A DNA stretch of 20,043 nucleotides from contig JAEYVS010000121.1 in the NCBI GenBank assembly GCA_023429265.1, forward strand, positions 1-20,043, read 5' to 3'. The notes under the pieces are model-generated. The model was not told the origin of the DNA and searched no databases. It saw only the letters and a program-made list of their open reading frames with translations. Position 1 is the stretch's first letter, and each line of letters begins with the position of its first letter. Positions 14,538-20,043 of this stretch are shown in pieces. The translations under genes were made by a program, and so were the position numbers. Source of the stretch: Bacteroidota bacterium (lineage in GTDB: Bacteria > Bacteroidota > Ignavibacteria > Tepidaquicellales > Tepidaquicellaceae).

Positions 14538-14836
14538 TACTCCTGTACTTCCCCTATCATCATTACCACTATCTCTTTAGCAAAAGACATCAGATTCGAT
14601 GCTGCGGCTTTTCCCTCTACCGAACCCATTGCCGCGTTCAAAGCATCCTCATCATCAAAATACATCTCCGCCTGCAAATACCACTTATTCTCACCGCCCA
14701 GGCTCTTTAACTTCGTAATTTCTGTCTTCCTCAGACCCGGCATCTTCTCCACAAGTGGAATGTGCTCTTCAAAATACTTCTTATCAAACATCGCCGTGTC
14801 TGCAGGCATCTTGTAAAGCGCTACTAATTTAGTCAT
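14537..14836 (-). CDS. EthD family protein
   Basis: 99 residues, the usual size of this ferredoxin-like (dimeric alpha-beta barrel) family. The start KLVALYKMPADTAMFDKKYF.EHIPLVEKMPGLRKTEI is diagnostic: 'LYK.P.D...F...Y...H.PL..K.PGL'. The C-terminal half has the second strand set (WYLQAEMYFDDEDALNAAM). EthD was named from ether degradation, but most members have no known role, so none is assigned. It appears to be a single-gene unit between repeat-bearing spacers. Confidence 0.9.
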   Translation of the reverse strand: MTKLVALYKMPADTAMFDKKYFEEHIPLVEKMPGLRKTEITKLKSLGGENKWYLQAEMYFDDEDALNAAMGSVEGKAAASNLMSFAKEIVVMMIGEVQE

Positions 14837-14852
14837 TTAATAATTATTTTAA

Positions 14853-14895
14853 TTGTCATTGCGAGGAGTTCCTCTGGAACGACGAAGCAATCCCC
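14853..14895. repeat. REP-like element of the 'GTCATTGCGAGG...GACGAAGCAATCCC' type
   Basis: Begins TTGTCATTGCGAGGAG and ends GACGAAGCAATCCCC. It has an outer pair ATTGC/GCAAT and an inner pair GTTCC-TCT-GGAAC, forming a two-step cruciform. Sequences with these ends are widespread intergenic repeats in many bacterial phyla (established pattern, recalled). It lies in the 143-bp gap between the EthD-like gene and the L,D-transpeptidase gene. Confidence 0.7.
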
Positions 14896-14915
14896 GTATT
14901 ATTTATATTTTATAT

Positions 14916-14984
14916 GAACACTGAACAACTAACACTGACACTGAACATTAATAATTGATAATTGATAATTGGTAATTAATTATT
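14916..14984. repeat. Degenerate 7-bp tandem array 3
   Basis: Longest of the arrays: about ten heptamers from GAACACT (14916) through GATAATT (14957 and 14964) and GGTAATT (14971) to AATTATT (14978), with one 6-bp slip at 14937. The last unit contains the TAA stop of the L,D-transpeptidase gene. Confidence 0.7.
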
Positions 14985-16254
14985 CGCTGCCTTCATCGCT
15001 TCCGCTATTGCTCGATCCGTCATCTCCCGAGTCATTACTCGTCGAAACATAGTTCGTGTTCGTGCTCGTTCTCGGTTTCGATGGAGGATAGTATGGCAGT
15101 ATACCGATCGGATTATGAAAATACTTCTTTATCAGTTCCTCATCAGATGATACGCTCAGTTGCTTCGCTTCTTCATTCACAGTACCGGCTGCCGTCAGCT
15201 GAAAATCACCTTCTGCATCTTTCTCATCCCAGTATGTTTCATAGTTGTGTCTCATCTTCAGCACATCCGGATCCATTTTAAAATAATATGAAGCAGTAGG
15301 CATCTTCTGTATCTTGGGCAACTTCTTATCATACCCTACATATATTCCAGACATCGGGATCACCTTCGGATCTACAACAAAAAACTCCCGCTCCGCCGTA
15401 AAATAATTCCCGTTAAGCACATTCAATAAATTCTCCGCGAGCATGCGTTTCTGCTCAGTCTCAGTATACTCTTTGCCCTTGTATCCCTTAGGCGCGAATC
15501 CCACAGTCCTCGCGTGCTTACCGCTATAATGCACCAGCACCAGCGTACCCATCTCCGCATCATTGAACATCTGCTCTGCATCCTTATGGGACATCCTGAT
15601 ACATCCGTGTGACGAAGGCCTGACTCCAAGATTACCATAGTAGCCTGTGCCATTCAATGAATGGAAACCGATACCCTGGTTAAATGTCTGGAAATGGTAT
15701 AGTGATGCGTCATCGAACTGGCTCGATTTATGATGTGGATTACGGTAAAATATCGCGAATACGCCCGGACGGGCCTCCACACTCTTTGATATGAACTTAT
15801 TTCCGCTCGATACAGGGAATTTCACCGTTCTGCCGTCTCTCCAGTGCTGGTAGACATGCTGCTCATCCACTCTCAGCTCAAACCACACGTCCTTATCCGT
15901 GTATACAGTATCCATTATGGGCTTCTTCAGGTCGGAGACGCTCATAAGCCCCAGCTTGCTCAGACGACTCGCGGTATCCTCCGCGCCGGGCTCGTGAAAA
16001 CCCGCTGTCTTATAGCGCACACTGCTGCCCCCTGAACCCGGACCGTCTACCAGTCCCACCATCAGGAATAAAGCCACGAACAATGGTAATACTACTGAAA
16101 AAAGCTTACCCCCGCCGTCAGATGCGCCGGACGATGGATCAGACCCGTACCCCTCGCCGGAATACGATTCGTCATCCATAAGCTCGCGGTCATTCAAAAT
16201 CCCGAGCTCATCACTTTCATTATGTAAGCTGTTATCTAAGTTATTTTTTTCCAT
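14980..16254 (-). CDS. L,D-transpeptidase, YkuD domain
   Basis: 424 residues. An acidic cytoplasmic N-terminus (1-49) is followed by one TM anchor (about 51-70, LFSVVLPLFVALFLMVGLVD), then a periplasmic part. The YkuD catalytic domain spans about 122-245. Its signature SSHGCIRM has H216, C218 (nucleophile) and R220, with H198 in IGFHSLNG as the expected partner. It forms meso-Dap to meso-Dap peptidoglycan cross-links or attaches proteins to peptidoglycan. The C-terminal 180 residues have no recognised domain and end in a low-complexity Ser/Gly/Asp tail (SNDSGDDGSSNSGSDEGSE), an unusual end for an Ldt. Monocistronic by spacing. Confidence 0.93.
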   Translation of the reverse strand: MEKNNLDNSLHNESDELGILNDRELMDDESYSGEGYGSDPSSGASDGGGKLFSVVLPLFVALFLMVGLVDGPGSGGSSVRYKTAGFHEPGAEDTASRLSKLGLMSVSDLKKPIMDTVYTDKDVWFELRVDEQHVYQHWRDGRTVKFPVSSGNKFISKSVEARPGVFAIFYRNPHHKSSQFDDASLYHFQTFNQGIGFHSLNGTGYYGNLGVRPSSHGCIRMSHKDAEQMFNDAEMGTLVLVHYSGKHARTVGFAPKGYKGKEYTETEQKRMLAENLLNVLNGNYFTAEREFFVVDPKVIPMSGIYVGYDKKLPKIQKMPTASYYFKMDPDVLKMRHNYETYWDEKDAEGDFQLTAAGTVNEEAKQLSVSSDEELIKKYFHNPIGILPYYPPSKPRTSTNTNYVSTSNDSGDDGSSNSGSDEGSE

Positions 16255-16405
16255 AGTATTTATATGTTCAGAAGACCGATATCGATCCCCTCAAAATATA
16301 CCTTTACTATACACCTAACAAAAATAAGGCATTTAAGTTTAATTCTCTATGGAAAAAACATTCAATTTGTTACCCGGGTTCTTGCTCTAATATATGTGTA
16401 AACTA
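16255..16405. other. Spacer upstream of the L,D-transpeptidase gene
   Basis: AT-rich, no gene and no convincing promoter motif. It presumably holds the L,D-transpeptidase promoter. The palindrome array begins at its right end. Confidence 0.5.
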
Positions 16406-16576
16406 TGTCACACTGAACTCGCCCTACATGTCACCCTGAACTTGGTTCAGGGTCTAAACCTGTTCTTTGTCACCCTGAACTTGTTTCAGGGTCTAAACCT
16501 GTTCTCTGTCACCCTGAACTTGGTTCAGGGTCTAAACCTGTTCTTTGTCACCCTGAACTTGTTTCAGGGTCTAAAT
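16406..16576. repeat. Palindrome array upstream of the GIY-YIG gene
   Basis: Four units begin with TGTCACCCTGAACTTG at 16429, 16468, 16507 and 16546, an exact 39-bp period; the last lacks its linker. A decayed half-unit lies at 16406. Each unit is a hairpin (ACCCTGAAC-TTG-GTTCAGGGT, 9-bp stem in units 1 and 3; GTTCAGG is TTTCAGG in 2 and 4) plus the linker CTAAACCTGTTCT. The alternation makes a 78-bp higher-order repeat. Because 39 is divisible by 3, one frame stays open (16394-16588), but it only spells repeated VTLNLFQGLNLFF and is not a gene. Confidence 0.9.
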
Positions 16577-16617
16577 AAATTGCATTAATAATCCATACTT
16601 ACTAAATTTTCTTCACA

Positions 16618-16905
16618 ATGCCCATAAACTACTATGTTTACATAATGTCGAACCGGTCTAAAACACTGTATATTGGTGTTACAAATGACCTTTACCGCAG
16701 AGTTCATCAGAATAAAAATAAAATTAATGACAGTTTTACTGCCAAATATAATATTACAATGTTAGTTTATTATGAGCACACTACAGATGTAGGGTTTGCA
16801 ATTATGCGGGAAAAACAATTGAAAAACTGGCATAGAGAGTGGAAAATTAATTTAATTGAAAGTATGAATAAGAATTGGGATGATCTTGCTGTGGAATGGT
16901 TTTGA
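16618..16905 (+). CDS. Small GIY-YIG nuclease-domain protein
   Basis: 95 residues, a stand-alone GIY-YIG domain of the UvrC-N/YhbQ-like small type. The N-terminal strand YYVYIMSN (residues 5-12) replaces GIY. YIG is at 18-20, followed by the conserved VTNDLYRRVHQ with R27/R28. E65 in MREKQLKNWHREWK is the likely catalytic Glu. The end MNKNWDDLAVEWF is typical. Family members are putative endonucleases or repair-type proteins; this subgroup has no firmly known role. The gene stands alone on the plus strand. Four palindromes lie 42-190 bp upstream, and another palindrome begins on the base after its TGA, so it may be linked to these repeats. Confidence 0.92.
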   Translation: MPINYYVYIMSNRSKTLYIGVTNDLYRRVHQNKNKINDSFTAKYNITMLVYYEHTTDVGFAIMREKQLKNWHREWKINLIESMNKNWDDLAVEWF

Positions 16906-16964
16906 GATGCTGAAACAAGTTCAGCATGACAAAGCGCAAGATGCTGAAACAAGTTCAGCATGAC
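16906..16964. repeat. Two palindromes directly after the GIY-YIG stop codon
   Basis: Two identical 25-bp copies, 16906-16930 and 16940-16964: GATGCTGAA-ACAAG-TTCAGCATGAC. The first starts immediately after the TGA. They share the design of the upstream array in inverted orientation: 'GTCA', a stem ending in CTGAA, the core ACTTGTTTCAG, then 'TC'. Confidence 0.9.
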
Positions 16965-16967
16965 AAT

Positions 16968-17004
16968 AAAAAAAAAGCGCCTCCTGATTAAAGGAAGCGC
17001 TTTT
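16968..17004 (-). terminator. Terminator of cspA
   Basis: AAAAGCGC (16973-16980) pairs with GCGCTTTT (16997-17004), with an inner TCC/GGA stem after one mismatch and an 8-nt loop. On the minus strand nine T follow (16968-16976). The plus-strand side has TTTT too, so it may also stop transcripts of the GIY-YIG gene. Confidence 0.85.
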
Positions 17005-17057
17005 CGTTCAGAACCGGTATTAAGCCGGCTCAAAAGACCTTCTTAAATTGACTTATC

Positions 17058-17258
17058 TTAAGAAACTTTTTGAACATTCACGGCATTAGGTCCTTTTTCT
17101 GACCTTTCTACCTCGAATGTTACTTCATCACCTTCATTAAGCTCGTGGAAAGAAACTCCAACGAGATTATTGCTGTGAAAGAACAGGTCTTTTCCCTGAT
17201 CTTCAGCGTGAATGAAGCCAAAGCCTTTGTCGGTCAATCTTTTGATCGTGCTTTTCAT
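17058..17258 (-). CDS. cspA: Cold-shock domain protein
   Basis: 66-residue single cold-shock domain (OB fold) that binds single-stranded RNA/DNA and melts RNA structure. RNP1 is KGFGFIHA (11-18) and RNP2 is DLFFHSNNL (24-32), with the C-terminal EGDEVTFEVERSEKGPNAVNV typical of the family. The usual start MxxGTVKWFN is MKSTIKRLTD here, lacking the common Trp, as in the Bacteroidota/cyanobacterial-like MxxG-less forms. It has its own terminator (16968-17004) and a candidate promoter about 90-120 bp upstream. The implied 5' leader of roughly 80 nt would suit temperature-dependent control. The symbol names the family, not a specific orthologue. Confidence 0.93.
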   Translation of the reverse strand: MKSTIKRLTDKGFGFIHAEDQGKDLFFHSNNLVGVSFHELNEGDEVTFEVERSEKGPNAVNVQKVS

Positions 17259-17346
17259 CTTCGATTTTAAAATTAGATTATGTAAAAGTTGTAAGAGTAT
17301 TATGAAAGGTGAAATCGGAAAGTATTATCCACTTTGGACATAAACA

Positions 17347-17377
17347 CAAATACAGTTAGTAATATACTGAATCCAAA
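17347..17377 (-). promoter_or_regulatory. cspA promoter, Bacteroidota type
   Basis: Minus strand TTTG (17374-17377), exactly 19 bases, then TGTATTTG (17347-17354). This fits TTTG-N19-TAnnTTTG with one mismatch. Initiation near 17340 would give a leader of about 80 nt before the cspA start at 17258. Confidence 0.5.
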
Positions 17378-17436
17378 TGATAAATACTACACAAATAATT
17401 AATAATTATGAGTTATTAGAATAACCCTGTAATTAA

Positions 17437-17471
17437 ACCACCAAGACACAAAGACACCAAGATTCACAAAG
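17437..17471. repeat. Low-complexity 'ACCAAGACACAAAGACACC' repeat
   Basis: A stretch with an approximate 8-9-bp period of ACAAAG/ACCAAG words (CCACCAAGACACAAAGACAC, then CAAGATTCACAAAGG). Sequences of this kind recur between genes in many environmental genomes. Related words, CTCTGTGAACTCTGTGTCTC, are at 8252-8271. Confidence 0.45.
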
Positions 17472-17526
17472 GAATTTTATAACTTGTCATTTCGAGCGTT
17501 ACGAAGTGACCCACACAAGCCAACGG

Positions 17527-18060
17527 CTTGTCATTCCTGCAAGCCGCAGGCGAAAGCGAATAATTCATTGGCAGATGTGAGAATATAGGACCGGCATTAT
17601 AAAAATTGGCGTTAAAAAATTGCTCGGTTTCAAGCGGTGACGCGGTAGCGGCACGAACGAATACTGTCCGAAGTTCCGACTCCCGAATTTAGGGGGAGTA
17701 ACAAGTTTATTCGTTCGAGCGCAGAACACGAGTAATTTTAGACAATTTTTATTCAGCCGCGCATTTTGGTTCTTTTGTGCGAGCAAAAGAACCCGTCAGA
17801 GACACGGGATTCATCGCATAATGATTTGATAAGGAATAAAGCTTTCATATACGCATTAAGCTCACTTCACTAGGTTTCCCGATGAATCGGGACTTCACTT
17901 TGTTTCGCCCGCAGCTTGAGTCCGAAGCTTGCACCCTGGGCTCGCAGGAATGACAAAAGAGTTACGGATTTTATAAGTACCGCCGCTACCCGAAGTAAAT
18001 TCGGGACTACGCTTAAAATAAATTTTAAGCTTCGAAAGCGGGGCTCGCAGGAATGACAAG
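17527..18060. repeat. 534-bp non-coding compound repeat with 14-bp terminal inverted repeats
   Basis: CTTGTCATTCCTGC (17527-17540) is perfectly matched by GCAGGAATGACAAG (18047-18060). A third copy of 13 bases (GCAGGAATGACAA) is at 17944-17956 in the same direction as the right end. Inside are many stems: CCTGC/GCAGG (17536-17550), CGAACGAATA/TATTCGTTCG around ACTCCC/GGGAGT (about 17655-17720), GGTTCTTTTG-TGCGAG-CAAAAGAACC (17768-17793), TCCCGAT-GA-ATCGGGA (about 17877-17892), CCCGAA/TTCGGG (about 17989-18005) and GCTTAAAAT-AA-ATTTTAAGC (18011-18030). No plausible gene is present. It fills the cspA-pstB gap. Confidence 0.7.
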
Positions 18061-18092
18061 CTATGGGTTTATATTGTACATTTGACAAAGAA

Positions 18093-18959
18093 TCACCCGA
18101 ACTTCCCCGTGACGTATTCTTCGGTGAGGGTTTCGTTGGGATTTGTGAAGACCTTTTGGGTTTTGGAGTATTCGATAAGGTCGCCGAGGAAAAAGAAAGC
18201 GGTATTGTCGCTGACCCTGGCTGCCTGCTGCATATTGTGCGTGACGATGATGATGGTGTAGGTGTTTTTGAGATTGTATATGAGCTCTTCAACTTTTAGA
18301 GTGGATACGGGGTCGAGGGCGGATGTGGGTTCGTCCATCAAAATGATCTCGGGATTTACGGCGATGGTGCGCGCGATGCACAGACGCTGCTGCTGTCCCC
18401 CTGATAGCGCTGTCGCTGAGTCTTTGAGGCGGTCTTTGACTTCGTCCCAGAGCCCGGCGAGGCGGAGGCACTTCTCGACCTTTTCATCGAGGTAGGCGCG
18501 TTTGTATCTTTTATTGAATATCAGCCCGGAGACAACATTGTCATATATACTCATAGTCGGGAATGGGTTGGCTTTCTGGAAAACCATGCCGACTTTTTTT
18601 CTGAGGTCTGTCATTTCATATTCGCGGATGTCTTTTCCGAGGATGGTGATCTCTCCTGTGACTTTAGCACCGGGTGTGAGCTCGTGCATATAATTAAGGG
18701 CGCGGAGGTACGTGGATTTTCCGCAGCCTGAGGGACCGATGATGGATGTAACGGTGCCGTGTTTTACTTTGAGGTCGATGGATTTTATCGCGGGACGGTT
18801 ATTGAATGAAACAGTGAGCCCGCGCGTGATGACGGAGAATTTCGAGTCTTTGTTCTTTTCTTTTTCTGCTTTTATATCTGTATCCCTGTCCTGAGATTCA
18901 ATTCCGGGATTTTCCGCGGATTGAATTCCGGGGGTTATATTATCATTTGTATCTGTCAT
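18093..18959 (-). CDS. pstB: Phosphate ABC transporter ATP-binding protein PstB
   Basis: ATPase of the high-affinity phosphate importer (PstSCAB), on the inner face of the cytoplasmic membrane. Walker A GPSGCGKST is at residues 75-83. The ABC signature LSGGQQQRLCIARTIAVNP, Walker B IILMDEPTSALDP, and the H-loop VTHNMQQA follow, with PstB-typical GMVFQKANPFPTMSIYDNV. The ATG at 18959 is chosen: it is one base after the pstA stop, giving 288 residues. An earlier ATG at 18995 would overlap pstA by 35 bp. Even so it carries an acidic N-terminal extension of about 40 residues before the domain, longer than the usual 250-260-residue PstB. It ends at TGKFG; phoU is not found downstream. Confidence 0.95.
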   Translation of the reverse strand: MTDTNDNITPGIQSAENPGIESQDRDTDIKAEKEKNKDSKFSVITRGLTVSFNNRPAIKSIDLKVKHGTVTSIIGPSGCGKSTYLRALNYMHELTPGAKVTGEITILGKDIREYEMTDLRKKVGMVFQKANPFPTMSIYDNVVSGLIFNKRYKRAYLDEKVEKCLRLAGLWDEVKDRLKDSATALSGGQQQRLCIARTIAVNPEIILMDEPTSALDPVSTLKVEELIYNLKNTYTIIIVTHNMQQAARVSDNTAFFFLGDLIEYSKTQKVFTNPNETLTEEYVTGKFG

Positions 18960-18960
18960 A

Positions 18961-19833
18961 TTAAGTAGTTGCTTTATGTTTAGAACGGGTAGCAAGGCGC
19001 ACGAGGAGATTTACAACGAATACGAGCGCTATAAGCACGAATGCTCCTGCCCACGCCTGGCGGTGCCAGTCCTCGTAAGGCGAAATCGCGTATGAGAATA
19101 TCTGCACGGGAAGCGACGCAATTGGCTGATCGAGCGAGTCAGACCAGAAGCGGTTACCGAAGGCAGTAAATAGCAGCGGAGCAGTCTCCCCTGCCGCGCG
19201 GGCGATTGCAAGGAGAATGCCGGTAATTATTCCTGCCGAAGCGGTTTTCAGGACGACGCGCACCGTGGTCTTCCAGCGTGAGACACCGAGAGCGAGTGAG
19301 GCTTCGCGGAGGTTTTTGGGTACGAGGCGGAGCATTTCCTCCGTAGTACGGGTAATGGTGGGTATCATAAGGATACCGAGCGCGAACCCGCCCGCGTAAG
19401 CGGAGAACTGTCCCATCGGCAAAACTATAACACCATATGCAAAGATACCAATTATGATCGAAGGTACACCGCTGAGCACGTCCGTAACGAACTTAACGAC
19501 ATTGGCAAAGATGCCTCCGGAGTATTCCGATACGTAAACACCGGCGAGAACACCTACGGGGATACCAATAACAGAGCCTAGCCCGACGAGTATCAGAGTT
19601 CCGACGATCGCGTTAGCCATACCGCCGCCTTCCTCACCGACCGGCGCGGGAAGTCCCGTAAAGAAAGCCGGGTTTAAAGAAGAAAAGCCCTGCGCAGTAG
19701 TATAGAAAAAAATGTACACGAGCGGGATGATCGTAACTCCTGCCGCAACATAGCAGAGCGTGAGCATCAGAGTATTCTGAAACTTTCTTCGCGCGAGGGC
19801 GGAGCTATTTTGATATATTTCTTCTGCTGTCAA
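18961..19833 (-). CDS. pstA: Phosphate ABC transporter permease PstA
   Basis: 290 residues with six hydrophobic segments, a membrane half of the PstCA channel. The ATPase-coupling EAA loop is clear: LVPKNLREASLALGVSRWKT. PstA-typical TTEEMLRLVPKNLREA and ARAAGETAPLLFTAFG are also present. The start is a TTG at 19833. An in-frame TAG lies a few codons upstream (about 19855), and no ATG or GTG lies between them; the first internal Met is inside TM1. The leader overlaps a 7-bp tandem array. pstC, which normally abuts pstA, is not found in the 210 bp upstream. Confidence 0.95.
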   Translation of the reverse strand: MTAEEIYQNSSALARRKFQNTLMLTLCYVAAGVTIIPLVYIFFYTTAQGFSSLNPAFFTGLPAPVGEEGGGMANAIVGTLILVGLGSVIGIPVGVLAGVYVSEYSGGIFANVVKFVTDVLSGVPSIIIGIFAYGVIVLPMGQFSAYAGGFALGILMIPTITRTTEEMLRLVPKNLREASLALGVSRWKTTVRVVLKTASAGIITGILLAIARAAGETAPLLFTAFGNRFWSDSLDQPIASLPVQIFSYAISPYEDWHRQAWAGAFVLIALVFVVNLLVRLATRSKHKATT

Positions 19834-19836
19834 CTT

Positions 19837-19871
19837 AAGTCTAAAGTTTAAAGTCTAAAGTTAAAAGTTTA
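19837..19871. repeat. Degenerate 7-bp tandem array 4
   Basis: Five gapless heptamers AAGT(C/T)(T/A)A: starts 19837, 19844, 19851, 19858 and 19865. The array begins 4 bp upstream of the pstA TTG and occupies the position of its ribosome-binding site. Confidence 0.75.
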
Positions 19872-19917
19872 TTTGCCACAAGTTTTCACGAATTGACTCA
19901 AATTTTTCAAGGTGTAT

Positions 19918-20033
19918 CACTAATTACATCAATTTATATCTTAAATTAGTGGCTAAAGCCATATCAATTTTAGATATCCATACCCACGCCTTATGCCATA
20001 GGCATCACTTAGGGAAAAAGGCGTGGCAATTCA
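19918..20033. repeat. Palindrome-rich element containing 40-bp repeat copy A
   Basis: CACTAATT (19918-19925) pairs with AATTAGTG (19944-19951). GGCT-AA-AGCC is at 19951-19960, and CCACGCC (19984-19990) pairs with GGCGTGG (20020-20026). The stretch 19994-20033 matches, in reverse complement, 8188-8227 at 36 of 40 positions. The GGCTAAAGCC plus CCACGCC/GGCGTGG combination resembles REP-type elements I recall from Bacteroidota intergenic DNA. Confidence 0.6.
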
Positions 20034-20043
20034 ATTCATTATT

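Noticed and set aside
16429..16576. CRISPR array
   Set aside because: Repeats are regularly spaced but the 'spacers' are also identical, and no cas genes are present; this is a tandem palindrome array.
16394..16588. 64-codon open frame over the palindrome array
   Set aside because: It spells the repeat (VTLNLFQGLNLFF). It is open only because 39 bp is a multiple of three; no start context or family.
17325..17333. DnaA-box-like TTATCCACT and possible origin
   Set aside because: A single near-match, no cluster and no dnaA gene nearby.
17565..17786. 73-codon open frame on the minus strand in the cspA-pstB spacer
   Set aside because: It lies wholly within hairpin-rich repeat DNA, has no recognisable domain and no start signal.
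18960..18995. Upstream ATG for pstB (300-residue version)
   Set aside because: It would overlap pstA by 35 bp and add residues unlike PstB; the ATG at 18959, one base after the pstA stop, is better.

Overview
The window looks like chromosomal DNA of a Bacteroidota/Ignavibacteriota-type bacterium. Supporting signs: a tmRNA whose tag reads GDNNNYALAA and begins at a Gly codon, as in Bacteroides-type tags; promoters resembling TTTG-N19-TAnnTTTG in front of ssrA and cspA; few strong Shine-Dalgarno sites; a YidC with a large periplasmic domain and Lys at the usual Arg position; an Lgt-like protein with a variant signature; a TonB/PstS-like/TPR cluster; and a secreted 'NSGLP...KWIGT' propeller. The phylum is inferred; the genus cannot be told.

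Left part (1-8108). A truncated secreted beta-propeller gene on the minus strand is followed by a plus-strand run: hisS, an unknown 141-aa gene, and an lgt homologue. A minus-strand ParE/RelE-type toxin-antitoxin pair, with two striking inverted repeats, sits between lgt and the classic rpmH-rnpA-yidD-yidC block (ribosomal protein L34, RNase P protein, membrane-insertion factors). A family-9 glycosyltransferase follows yidC. rpmH (53 aa) is called by direct translation.

Middle (8109-14335). A repeat-rich spacer leads to ssrA (tmRNA, minus strand) with its own promoter and terminator. Two minus-strand operons follow. One is an M20 peptidase plus a small membrane protein. The other is tonB, a small membrane protein, a PstS-like lipoprotein and a 13-TPR secreted protein, which ends in a hairpin directly against the peptidase start codon.

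Right part (14336-20043). An EthD-like protein, an L,D-transpeptidase and a cold-shock protein are on the minus strand. A tiny GIY-YIG nuclease on the plus strand is framed on both sides by palindromic repeats. After 834 bp of dense non-coding repeats come pstB and pstA of the phosphate importer; pstC is not adjacent within the window.

The most unusual content is in the repeats: degenerate 7-bp tandem arrays at four gene borders, a 40-bp dispersed repeat, a 534-bp non-coding block bounded by perfect 14-bp inverted repeats, a palindrome array with 39-bp period nested in a 78-bp period beside the GIY-YIG gene, and a nested palindrome inside rnpA that may be an in-frame insertion.
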